From positions 73,154 to 137,153 of the forward strand of contig JAGGYW010000020.1 in assembly GCA_021162365.1 (NCBI GenBank): 64,000 nt of DNA, written 5' to 3'. This stretch comes from Nanobdellota archaeon. Its GTDB lineage: Archaea > Nanobdellota > Nanobdellia > CSSed11-243R1. The notes beneath the pieces are model-generated. The model ran no database searches, was not told the origin of the DNA, and saw only the letters and a program-made list of their open reading frames with translations. Positions 56,493-64,000 of this stretch are shown in pieces. Positions within the stretch are counted from its first letter, which is position 1. The number at the start of each line of letters is the position of its first letter. A program made the translations under genes and the position numbers.

Positions 56493-56941
56493 CCCTTTAG
56501 CCTCCTTCTCATAGGGTCATAAAAAGAGTCATAAAAACAACCTCTTTCTTCTAGCTCGAATGTTGGGATTCCAAATTGTGCCGCTACTGTTTGATATAGG
56601 TTAATAAACACTGCTTCATCTATCCTTTCTTCGCTCTTTTCGATGTTATTCTTAAGGAAAAATAAGAGTTTCCGGAAATATAATTCTTTGGCTTCATATG
56701 GGAATGTTATCATAGTTCCATTAATCTTTTTTCCATTAAGCACATCAAAACTTATTCTCCAAGTATTGTCACCAAGGCGATAAGCTAAATCTGCTAATTC
56801 TCTCATTTCATCGAAAGTGAGCGACTGTTTACTTAAAAGAGTTTCAACTCTTGAAACTAGTTCCTTTTTCCTTAATTCTTCCTTTCTTTTCTTCTCATCG
56901 AGTATCTCCTCGAGCATTTTATTTAATAGTGCTTGATCCAT
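56489..56941 (-). CDS. Hypothetical protein
   Basis: 150-aa ORF overlapping the MBL gene start. Confidence 0.55.
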   Translation of the reverse strand: MDQALLNKMLEEILDEKKRKEELRKKELVSRVETLLSKQSLTFDEMRELADLAYRLGDNTWRISFDVLNGKKINGTMITFPYEAKELYFRKLLFFLKNNIEKSEERIDEAVFINLYQTVAAQFGIPTFELEERGCFYDSFYDPMRRRLKG

Positions 56942-57003
56942 TTAAACCACCTCTAGAATTAAACTTTCTTAGTACCTTCTTAGAAAGAAGCTGCACCAAG
57001 AAA

Positions 57004-57052
57004 TTTTTCTTTTCCATGAAGGCTTTTCTTTTTTCTAAAAAGAAAAGGGTGC
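57004..57052 (-). repeat. Hairpin element in 3' trailer of tRNA-His, near-identical to part of tRNA-Thr T-loop intron
   Basis: 49 nt, 47/49 identical to 50361-50409. Confidence 0.85.
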
Positions 57053-57056
57053 GAAG

Positions 57057-57128
57057 GGCCCGGGGCGGGAGTCGAACCCGCGCCAAGAGGGCCACAGCCT
57101 CACATTCTACCGTTAAACTACCCGGGCC
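57057..57128 (-). tRNA. tRNA-His(GTG), uninterrupted
   Basis: G-1 + GCCCGGG...CTGTGGC...TTCGACT...CCCGGGC + C73, 72 nt. Confidence 0.93.
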
Positions 57129-57261
57129 ATATGTGAACCCAATCACCACTAAGAAAATCAGAATTTAATTTTTGGTCAAGCTTTTTTTGAAAAAGGTTGG
57201 TTATGAACCCAATCGCCTTTCATTTTTATCAAATTTCTAACAAGAAGACGCTTTATAAATC

Positions 57262-57612
57262 TTACACTTCGTCAGAAGAAACAATGGCATACTCATCTTG
57301 GCCTTCCCAGACACGTACATAGGAAATGGGGTAATTTTGTTTTAGTTTTTTGATTATGAACATGGCTATGGATTCCATCCCATAGAATTCAATTCCTTCC
57401 TCTCTTAGCGACTTGCCAATTCCTTTGTATTCCATGTTTCTTATGATTTTGTCTAAATCCTTTCTAAATTCTATTGCGTCAATGCCAGCAACCTTCTTTG
57501 TTTCTTTGTCGATTTTTCCTTCTGCCACCGCTTCTATCTTGAACTTTATAGGAACATCTTTAAAGAAGACTGTGACTGTTGAGATAACGCCAAGTTTTGC
57601 CAAAGAAATCAC
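57262..57612 (-). CDS. Hypothetical protein coupled to MinD-like ATPase
   Basis: 116-aa ORF overlapping the start of the MinD-like gene. Confidence 0.55.
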   Translation of the reverse strand: MISLAKLGVISTVTVFFKDVPIKFKIEAVAEGKIDKETKKVAGIDAIEFRKDLDKIIRNMEYKGIGKSLREEGIEFYGMESIAMFIIKKLKQNYPISYVRVWEGQDEYAIVSSDEV

Positions 57613-58382
57613 CCATAAAATCCAAGAATTCTAAGAATTTTTTCAGTTATTGTTTCTGGCTCAAGAGTTCTGTAATCTTCTCCAATCATTCTTGCAGCAA
57701 GTTTTTTGATTGCTCTGCTTGCAGGAGAATGTGGGAATGCATAAACTAATGGTTGTTTCATGGCAATTGAGCGCTTTACATTCTCATCTTCTGGAATCAT
57801 ACCAATTACTGGCAACTCAAGGAATTCTTCCACATTTTCTTTGGTCATCTCCCAATCTCTGTTGTTTACACGATTTAGAATTACACCGAGTGGCTTTACT
57901 CCAACTCTTTTCGCAAATTCGTATGCCTTAAGTGCATCTGTTAAAGCATGAATTTCTGGATTAGTTATCAAAATTAATTCGTCTCCAGCTTCAATTGCTT
58001 GTTTTGCTTCATTACCAAGCCCCGCTGCGGAGTCAATTAATGCAAATTCTGTTTCTCCAATTAAGTCGTTTAGCACTTTTGCCATTTTTTTCCTCATTTT
58101 TAGGTTCATGTGTTTGACAGAAAGTCCCGCTGGAATTACCTTTAGTCCGGAAGTGTGTAGGTAAATTGATTGCTCGAGCTTTGCCTTTCCTGACAAGACA
58201 TCATGGAGGGTTATAGGCAATCTTGGCATGCCCAGAATTACAGACACATTTGGAGTGGACACATTTCCATCCACAAGAATTACATCTTTGCCGAATTTAT
58301 GCAAAGCCGCAGCTATGTTTGTAGTAATTGTTGTTTTTCCAACCCCTCCTTTTCCGCTGCTAAAAGTAATTAATCTTGTCAT
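57609..58382 (-). CDS. minD: MinD/ParA-family ATPase
   Basis: MTRLITFSSGKGGVGKTTITTNIAAALHKFG. Confidence 0.93.
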   Translation of the reverse strand: MTRLITFSSGKGGVGKTTITTNIAAALHKFGKDVILVDGNVSTPNVSVILGMPRLPITLHDVLSGKAKLEQSIYLHTSGLKVIPAGLSVKHMNLKMRKKMAKVLNDLIGETEFALIDSAAGLGNEAKQAIEAGDELILITNPEIHALTDALKAYEFAKRVGVKPLGVILNRVNNRDWEMTKENVEEFLELPVIGMIPEDENVKRSIAMKQPLVYAFPHSPASRAIKKLAARMIGEDYRTLEPETITEKILRILGFYG

Positions 58383-58443
58383 ATTGTTATTATTAAGTAA
58401 TCAATCTATTATAAGGTTTTTTATTCAGCAAAATTGCAGAAAG

Positions 58444-58561
58444 TGGGCGAGGGGAGATTTGAACTCCCGACTCCACGGTTTCTAAGATTTCTTCCGTGCA
58501 CGCTTCTTTCTAAGAAGGGTGCCCTTCAGCCGTGTGCTCTCCCAGGCTGAGCTACTCGCCC
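58444..58561 (-). tRNA. tRNA-Phe(GAA), one intron
   Basis: Splices to GGGCGAGTAGCTCAGCCTGGGAGAGCACACGGCTGAAGACCGTGGAGTCGGGAGTTCAAATCTCCCCTCGCCCA (74 nt). Confidence 0.92.
58480..58523 (-). other. tRNA-Phe intron at 37/38 (44 nt)
   Basis: Stem CACGG/CCGTG, helix CTGA/TTAG, bulges AG^G and AA^A; GCACCCTTCTTAGAAAGAAGCGTGCACGG element. Confidence 0.87.
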
Positions 58562-58600
58562 ATGTTATAAAAGAAGGAAATCTGTTCTTTTTTAATATTT

Positions 58601-60655
58601 CTATTTAAAGTTTTTTTGTTGTACCACAAGCCACTTTTTAAATTCTCGGAGAATATCCTTGTAGTTGACTTTTTCTTTTGATTGTGTAAGCTCGTGGAAT
58701 TTATTTACAGCTGCAATTGCAAATTTCACATCTAGCAGCGCCGGATTACTTTCAGAAGCTTTTACTATCTCTTCTTTTATCTTCGCCCTTGTTTTTATTG
58801 AGGAAATTGCATCCTTAAAGCTCATTCCTCTTTTTGAGATTATTTCCTTCAGCGCAACGCTCTTTTTGAGGTTTTTAATTTCAAGTTTGTCCTTTTGACT
58901 ATCATATTCAAATAATTCTAAGAATCCATTTTCGCGAAGCGGGTCTTCCTTCCAATATTTCAACACTTCTGTTAGTCCAACAACTCTTCTTACTCTTTTA
59001 AGTGATTCACCTTTTCTTATAGGCGCACAACTTAAAACAAAGTTAGTTGCCTTAAATGAAGTTGAAGGCACATTTAAATCGTTTACAATTCTATCCCACA
59101 CATCGTATGCGCTTGACCCATGAATAGTCCCAAGCACTACATTGCCTGCGGCGCCTATCCTCATCGCCTCAAAAAGTGCCTTTGCTTCTTCCCCTCTTAC
59201 TTCTCCAATTACTAAAACTGACTCTCCTAATCTTAGCGCGTTCCTAAGGGCTTCTTCCGCGGTTACTTCATATGCTTCTCTTTGTAAAGTTGATTTTACT
59301 CTTATGTGCTGAATGTTAAATCCCAAATCTTTTAACTCATCTACGGGGAGTTCAGGAGTGTCTTCAATTGTAATAACTCTAAATTTTTGGGGAATCTCAG
59401 CTAAGATCGCACTTAAGAATGAAGTTTTACCACTACCTCTAGGCCCAGTTATTAACATTGACTGCTGATTATCTATTAAGAATGAAATAAGCCCTGCTGC
59501 TTCAGCAGTGAGCATTTTATTTTTTATAAAACGCTGTAATGTCCATGGTCTAACAGAGTGTTTTCTGAATGCGAATCCTATACCCGAGAATGTCATTGGT
59601 TCGGTTATTCCAGCAACCCTTACTCCAAGTTCTTTAATTTCTGCATGTAGTACAGGATAGGATTCATCGAAGGGTCTCCCGGAAATCATTCTAAACCTTG
59701 TAGAAAGTTTATCTAATTCTTCAGGTGTGAGAATAACATTTGTTATGCACTCTTCAAGATCTTCGTGATAAATGTATATTGGCTTATTTCCTGGCGAGTC
59801 AACATAGACATCTTGTATTTTTGGATCTTTGAGAAGAACTTCAATTATTCCATAACCAAAAGAGTATCTTTTTAATATTTTCACGAGTTCTTTTTTTTCA
59901 TCTTCGCTGAGCTCATCTCCAGCTACTTCATCAATCACTTTTTTGCATATCTTATCGCTTAGCTCAACATCAAATTCTTCTTCACTTAATTTTTCAAAGG
60001 CATCATTTAATATTTGCAGCTTCCTGTGACTTAGTTTGAGTTCTTTTGGTTTTACAGTGTATATTGGAGCAGGCACTTCTTTCTTTTGTAGAATTAACAC
60101 CTCTGCTCCATCCACAAAGTATTTAGATATAATCTCTGCATCTTCTGGAGTGGGCTCTAAGAAGTAGGTTATGAACCCTGGGACAACCCTCTCCTTGAAA
60201 ATGATGTGATAAATTTCTTTATCTGATTTTTCAGAATTTTGCTTTACGCTCTTCCACATTTTTGTTTTCTTTAATTTTGATTCTATCTCTTTAAAGAAGG
60301 GAACATCTTTGTCACAATATTTTATTTCATTGAAGTATCTTATCGCCTCTATTGGATTTTCTTCCCCAATTAATTTAAACATAGTTATTTTCTCAAAGTC
60401 ATCATCACACAATTTTTCGTTTTCTTTAATCCCTGAAATAAACTCTACATATTCTTTAAGAATTTCAAAGGAATCCCCATCAAGAATCCACTTGTAGTTT
60501 TTATTTATTATAATACCGTCTACATCTGAGTGGTCTTCCAATCTTTCGAACAACTCTCTGAAGAAGGTTGGATCACTAAGAGATAAAATGATTTCTTCTT
60601 TAGGTTCAAATAAGAGATATTTCTTTTTACCTAGTTTTATCACTCTTGCTTTCAT
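58601..60655 (-). CDS. Second type II/IV secretion ATPase (TadA/VirB11-like)
   Basis: ITGPRGSGKTSFLSAILAEIPQKFRVITIEDTPELP; RMISGRPFDESYPVLH. Confidence 0.92.
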   Translation of the reverse strand: MKARVIKLGKKKYLLFEPKEEIILSLSDPTFFRELFERLEDHSDVDGIIINKNYKWILDGDSFEILKEYVEFISGIKENEKLCDDDFEKITMFKLIGEENPIEAIRYFNEIKYCDKDVPFFKEIESKLKKTKMWKSVKQNSEKSDKEIYHIIFKERVVPGFITYFLEPTPEDAEIISKYFVDGAEVLILQKKEVPAPIYTVKPKELKLSHRKLQILNDAFEKLSEEEFDVELSDKICKKVIDEVAGDELSEDEKKELVKILKRYSFGYGIIEVLLKDPKIQDVYVDSPGNKPIYIYHEDLEECITNVILTPEELDKLSTRFRMISGRPFDESYPVLHAEIKELGVRVAGITEPMTFSGIGFAFRKHSVRPWTLQRFIKNKMLTAEAAGLISFLIDNQQSMLITGPRGSGKTSFLSAILAEIPQKFRVITIEDTPELPVDELKDLGFNIQHIRVKSTLQREAYEVTAEEALRNALRLGESVLVIGEVRGEEAKALFEAMRIGAAGNVVLGTIHGSSAYDVWDRIVNDLNVPSTSFKATNFVLSCAPIRKGESLKRVRRVVGLTEVLKYWKEDPLRENGFLELFEYDSQKDKLEIKNLKKSVALKEIISKRGMSFKDAISSIKTRAKIKEEIVKASESNPALLDVKFAIAAVNKFHELTQSKEKVNYKDILREFKKWLVVQQKNFK

Positions 60656-60701
60656 ATAGCACCCACTTATTAGTAATGATAATCTGCATTTAATAAGTTT
60701 T

Positions 60702-61145
60702 CTACAACTTCTTTAGAAAATCGAATGCCTTCTCAATTAACTTTTCCGAAAATCCAACTTCTTTTGCGATCCTTTTTATTTCTTTGTTTGAAAATCCTCT
60801 TCTTTCGAGGGATTTTCTTAAGCCAAATAAGTAGTCCATTTCATCTTTCTTATGCATTACCTTTTTGCTTGCTTTTTCTGACATCAATCCAAGTCCTGTA
60901 ATAACACCTCTGACAAACACTATTGTTGTAAAGCCCACTATGAAATAAACTATACTTCCAACATATGGATCTGTTATCTGCATACTATTTGTAAGAACTA
61001 CTATGAGTGCCACAAAGATTACTATCTCAGCTAAGAAATATATTGTCTTTTTCATTACCCCGAAAACTTTTGTAGCAGCCAATTCTCCTACGAAAATTCC
61101 ACCTACAAGGGATAGGGTTGTTAATATTTGTAGATATAAATTCAT
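60702..61145 (-). CDS. Conserved multi-TM membrane protein
   Basis: 147-aa ORF with N-terminal TM segments, between the ATPase and DtdA. Confidence 0.55.
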   Translation of the reverse strand: MNLYLQILTTLSLVGGIFVGELAATKVFGVMKKTIYFLAEIVIFVALIVVLTNSMQITDPYVGSIVYFIVGFTTIVFVRGVITGLGLMSEKASKKVMHKKDEMDYLFGLRKSLERRGFSNKEIKRIAKEVGFSEKLIEKAFDFLKKL

Positions 61146-61957
61146 ATTTTCACCACTTTAAGACCAAATTTGTTTGCAAGCTCTATTATCTCGTCTTTTC
61201 TGCTGCTTCCTTTTTTATCGATTATGCAATATTTTATTGGCTCCACACTTTTCTTAACCATTTCATTAAATGTTTTTTCGCTTAAGTTAGGGAGCGCATA
61301 CTTTGGCATTATGTGCCCAATGGCAAATTCTTCATTTAATAGAATATTAGTGAATTTTTCTGGATAGTGCGTCCCCCCAAATGCAATTGCGTGCTTTGCA
61401 TAAACTTGATTTTGATTTAATGTTCTTTTTATCGCGTGCGCAACAAGCTCTGCAGCAGTTTCATTTTTCCATTCTTCTTCTGAGGAGCCAATCTCTACAA
61501 ACATTATCGGTTTTTTTAAATGAGTTGGGCCATGATGTGTTGCTTCAATAACTATCTGAAACTTTTCTAGCTCTTTTTTATTCCATTCTTTCTTAAGCTC
61601 CCATAAATTTTTGATGTAATTCTTCTCGAGAGATGGGAATGCAACTCCAAGTTCATGGGGGTTTCCACCCAAAGAAGTGTCATCTGAGAAAACTCCGGGG
61701 AAGTGAGCAGTTAAGCAAGGTTTTTCGGATTTGGAAGAGTGTCTTGATAGGAATATATAATAATCTGCATAGGGGAGTTCTTTTACAAATATGTCGTCCT
61801 CTTCAATGTAGTTAACTTTAAGTCCCAATTCTTCACATTTCTTTGCTATGTTCATGCTTGCAATATCCTGTTTTGATGCAATTAATACTACCACGAAAAT
61901 AGCTAGAAATCTATATATTATATAGGTATTTTTTATCATCAAAAAGTGAGAAAACAT
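61142..61957 (-). CDS. dtdA: D-aminoacyl-tRNA deacylase DtdA (GEK1-type); start probably downstream of listed ORF start
   Basis: ASKQDIASMNIAKKCEE; EATHHGPTHLKKPIMFVEIGSSEEEW; FGGTHYPEKFT. Confidence 0.92.
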   Translation of the reverse strand: MFSHFLMIKNTYIIYRFLAIFVVVLIASKQDIASMNIAKKCEELGLKVNYIEEDDIFVKELPYADYYIFLSRHSSKSEKPCLTAHFPGVFSDDTSLGGNPHELGVAFPSLEKNYIKNLWELKKEWNKKELEKFQIVIEATHHGPTHLKKPIMFVEIGSSEEEWKNETAAELVAHAIKRTLNQNQVYAKHAIAFGGTHYPEKFTNILLNEEFAIGHIMPKYALPNLSEKTFNEMVKKSVEPIKYCIIDKKGSSRKDEIIELANKFGLKVVKI

Positions 61958-61986
61958 TTAAACTTCGAGCGCCTTATAATAATGGG

Positions 61987-62925
61987 GTGCTTAAAATGTC
62001 TGAAGCTTCGCTTGAGGAAAGATTGGATAATAGAAGTACACCAGTCTCGTTGCTTAGTGATGTGGACATATATGGCTCAAAGGTTTTCTTGGAAAAGCTT
62101 CCGGAGAGTGTTTACAGGCCCTCAAGCGTAATTGAAATTGCAAATGCTTACAAAGGTGTTGACTTAAATGCAGACTATGCTGTTGAATATGATGAGAAGA
62201 AAAAAATAGAAAAAGAGAGAAAATATCAGACAAATTCCCAGATTATTGTTGCTTTTGAAGCAAGAATTAGTGAACTAGAAAAGCAACTAAAAGAGGAGAA
62301 AGTTAGGAGTAAACAACGCCAGATAAGGAGAGCTAAACTGTATATGGAAGCATTTAAACGTAAGGCACTTTCATTAGCTCAAAATTTAGAAGAGATTGAA
62401 GTATATTATGAGCAAAAGAAGAAGGAGGAAGAGATAAGATATAAGCGCAAGCTTGCTAAGCTTGAAAAGGACAAAAATAAACAAATAGATAAGATTAAGA
62501 AAGAACGTGGCTTCCTTCGCAAGGTTGCTATTCGTGCCAGCGAATCTGCTGTGCCATTGCTTACATATTTAACAACTGTGGAATTTATTCCAAATACAAC
62601 TTCAAGAATACTGGTCGCAATTGCTACGGTGCTACCCACTGTTGGATTTGGGGAATATTTCATAGGGCGTATGGAAGATAAAAGAATAAAATCTATTGTA
62701 GAAGATTATGAGCCTATATTCGAAAAAATAGATACACATCATTCTAAAGTGTTGGCTGAGTTAGATGCTGAGAGAAAATCAGTAATGAAGCGTAAATATG
62801 AACGAGCGGTAGCAGAGTTGCTGGAAGAATTAAATAGATATTTCCCTGAGGCAGTCGATTTGAAGCACAAATCCGGTCCTGCTGCTGGAGGTTTACCCAT
62901 AGTTTTCCCGGAACCATCAAGATAA
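61987..62925 (+). CDS. Coiled-coil protein with central hydrophobic segment
   Basis: Long E/K-rich heptads; SAVPLLTYLTTVEFIPNTTSRILVAIATVLPTVGF. Confidence 0.6.
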   Translation: MLKMSEASLEERLDNRSTPVSLLSDVDIYGSKVFLEKLPESVYRPSSVIEIANAYKGVDLNADYAVEYDEKKKIEKERKYQTNSQIIVAFEARISELEKQLKEEKVRSKQRQIRRAKLYMEAFKRKALSLAQNLEEIEVYYEQKKKEEEIRYKRKLAKLEKDKNKQIDKIKKERGFLRKVAIRASESAVPLLTYLTTVEFIPNTTSRILVAIATVLPTVGFGEYFIGRMEDKRIKSIVEDYEPIFEKIDTHHSKVLAELDAERKSVMKRKYERAVAELLEELNRYFPEAVDLKHKSGPAAGGLPIVFPEPSR

Positions 62926-63159
62926 TCCAATAGAATTAAGAAGATTTGATACCTCATCTCCAACATTGACTTCAATAGGTATATTGTTTTCTGTGGCTAC
63001 GGCTTTAAGTCCTTCAAGCAAATTTAATAGCTGGGTGTAAGCTGGATTTGTTGGTGGTGTTGTTTCTAATCGCCGATAAAGAACATTATACACTTCAACT
63101 ACTTTATTTGCAGGCATCTTACCTTCAATTATCCTTTCTGCCATTTGTATGTATTCCAT
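62917..63159 (-). CDS. Small hypothetical protein (80 aa)
   Basis: MEYIQMAERIIEGKMPANKVVEVYNVLYRRLETTPPTNP...; the longer track ORF reads through the tRNA. Confidence 0.5.
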   Translation of the reverse strand: MEYIQMAERIIEGKMPANKVVEVYNVLYRRLETTPPTNPAYTQLLNLLEGLKAVATENNIPIEVNVGDEVSNLLNSIGLS

Positions 63160-63229
63160 CAACAATAGTAAATACAATCTGTTCTTAAAAAACTTTTTAT
63201 TTGTTGAGGATGGTATAAAAGAGGTATAT

Positions 63230-63368
63230 AGCCCCGTGGTGTAGTGGCCAAGCATGGGAGGTTCTGGCCCTCCTGACCGCGGTTCGAAGGCACCTTTCTC
63301 TTTTGAAAAAGAGAAACGTGCACGAAAGAGAAAACTTTCGTGGGTGCACGAGAGTCCGCGCGGGGCTA
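63230..63368 (+). tRNA. tRNA-Gln(CTG), one T-loop intron
   Basis: Splices to AGCCCCGTGGTGTAGTGGCCAAGCATGGGAGGTTCTGGCCCTCCTGACCGCGGTTCGAATCCGCGCGGGGCTA (73 nt). Confidence 0.9.
63289..63354 (+). other. tRNA-Gln intron at 59/60 (66 nt)
   Basis: T-stem CGCGG/CCGCG, helix TTCG/CGAG, bulges AA^G and AG^T, inner GCACC/GGTGC; 58-nt core identical to tRNA-Arg intron 3. Confidence 0.88.
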
Positions 63369-63413
63369 TATCTTTATAAATAAGTAGTTTCTCTTCAATT
63401 CTGGTGATGAAAA

Positions 63414-63839
63414 ATGCCTCTTGTAAAGACACAACTTAAAGAAGTTTTGGCAAAAAGGAATAACATTGATGGAAAAATCAAGCTTGGAAAGCTTAAGAAT
63501 AATATTTCCATCACGGATATAAGGGAGATAAAACAGGAAAACATGGGGGAGAATAAGTTGATCCTGTTCGAATATGCCTTTTCTACAGATTATACCCTTG
63601 AAGAGCCCAAAGATGAGAGCTTAGGCGAGATAAAGGTGGTTGGGGAGCTGCTTTTTGTAGAAAAGAAGGAGAAAGCAGATGAAGTCCTCAAAGAATGGAA
63701 AAAAAGCAAGAAATTAAAGGGCACCCTACTTAAGCTCGTGCTGAACATTGGCTTTGAGGAAGCACAGATAGAGGCTTTAGCCCTATCGAGAAAAGTAGGC
63801 CTTCCTCCACCAGTTCCACTTGTTAGATTTAGGGGGTAA
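63414..63839 (+). CDS. Conserved hypothetical protein
   Basis: 141-aa ORF. Confidence 0.6.
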   Translation: MPLVKTQLKEVLAKRNNIDGKIKLGKLKNNISITDIREIKQENMGENKLILFEYAFSTDYTLEEPKDESLGEIKVVGELLFVEKKEKADEVLKEWKKSKKLKGTLLKLVLNIGFEEAQIEALALSRKVGLPPPVPLVRFRG

Positions 63840-63919
63840 TTCCCTTTATTTGCTGATTTAGTTCTATATGTAGAAATCCTTATAAATAGCGAACTTATTG
63901 TATTTACAGGTGTAAATAA

Positions 63920-64000
63920 ATGAAGGTAAAATGCCCTCGCTGTGGTTTGGAGTTCGAGGTTAAACGAAAAAAGCCAGCGTTCAAGGAGAGAAAAAGAGAC
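63920..64000 (+). CDS. Zinc-ribbon protein, truncated by window end
   Basis: MKVKCPRCGLEFEVKRKKPAFKERKRD... Confidence 0.6.
   Translation, partial: MKVKCPRCGLEFEVKRKKPAFKERKRD

Noticed and set aside
56851-57168. 105-aa plus-strand ORF
   Set aside because: Overlaps tRNA-His, the hairpin element and the opposite-strand gene; Arg-rich artefact.
62917-63432. 171-aa minus-strand ORF as one protein
   Set aside because: Its N-terminal half is translated through the tRNA-Gln gene and intron; only the 80-aa downstream part is plausible.

Overview
This is a gene-dense archaeal chromosome segment. The archaeal call rests on the SecE-Spt5-L11-L1-L10-L12 block, Alba, archaeal-type PheST, TrmY, EndA, Hjc and intron-bearing tRNAs. 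A DPANN-like lineage is plausible but unproven. (1) 1-22.9 kb is a single-strand, mostly translationally coupled type IV-pilus/Tad-like locus: a secretion ATPase (cut by the window edge), a two-module TadC/GspF-like membrane protein, and about 20 genes whose products mostly start with prepilin-like (class III) signal sequences. These include an array of small Cys-rich proteins sharing an N-terminal K-[SA]-Q-G-[LI]-[PS]-[MI] motif, and giant Cys-rich secreted proteins. (2) 23-28.3 kb holds Alba, FKBP-PPIase, FtsZ, SecE, Spt5, L11, L1, L10 and L12. (3) 28.3-64 kb is rich in translation and RNA-processing genes (AlaRS, LeuRS, TrpRS, GlyRS, PheST, HisRS, EndA, TrmY, NSUN-type methyltransferase, DtdA), plus a second secretion ATPase, MscS and MinD. 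The most striking signal is in the tRNA genes. Of six tRNAs found, five are interrupted, by about ten introns in total: Arg(TCT) x3, Trp(CCA) x2, Thr(CGT) x3, Phe x1, Gln x1. They lie at 37/38 and also at 30/31, 53/54, 59/60 and in the D-loop. Most show a hand-recognisable bulge-helix-bulge (BHB), and removing them restores standard 73-75 nt tRNAs. Many introns belong to a hairpin element family (GCACC-hairpin-...-GGTGC) that also occurs, sometimes inverted, in flanking leaders and trailers. Two 59/60 introns 29 kb apart share an identical 58-nt core. This suggests recent spread of a tRNA-targeted mobile intron or mini-element. All assignments were made by reading sequence; no searches or folding programs were run.
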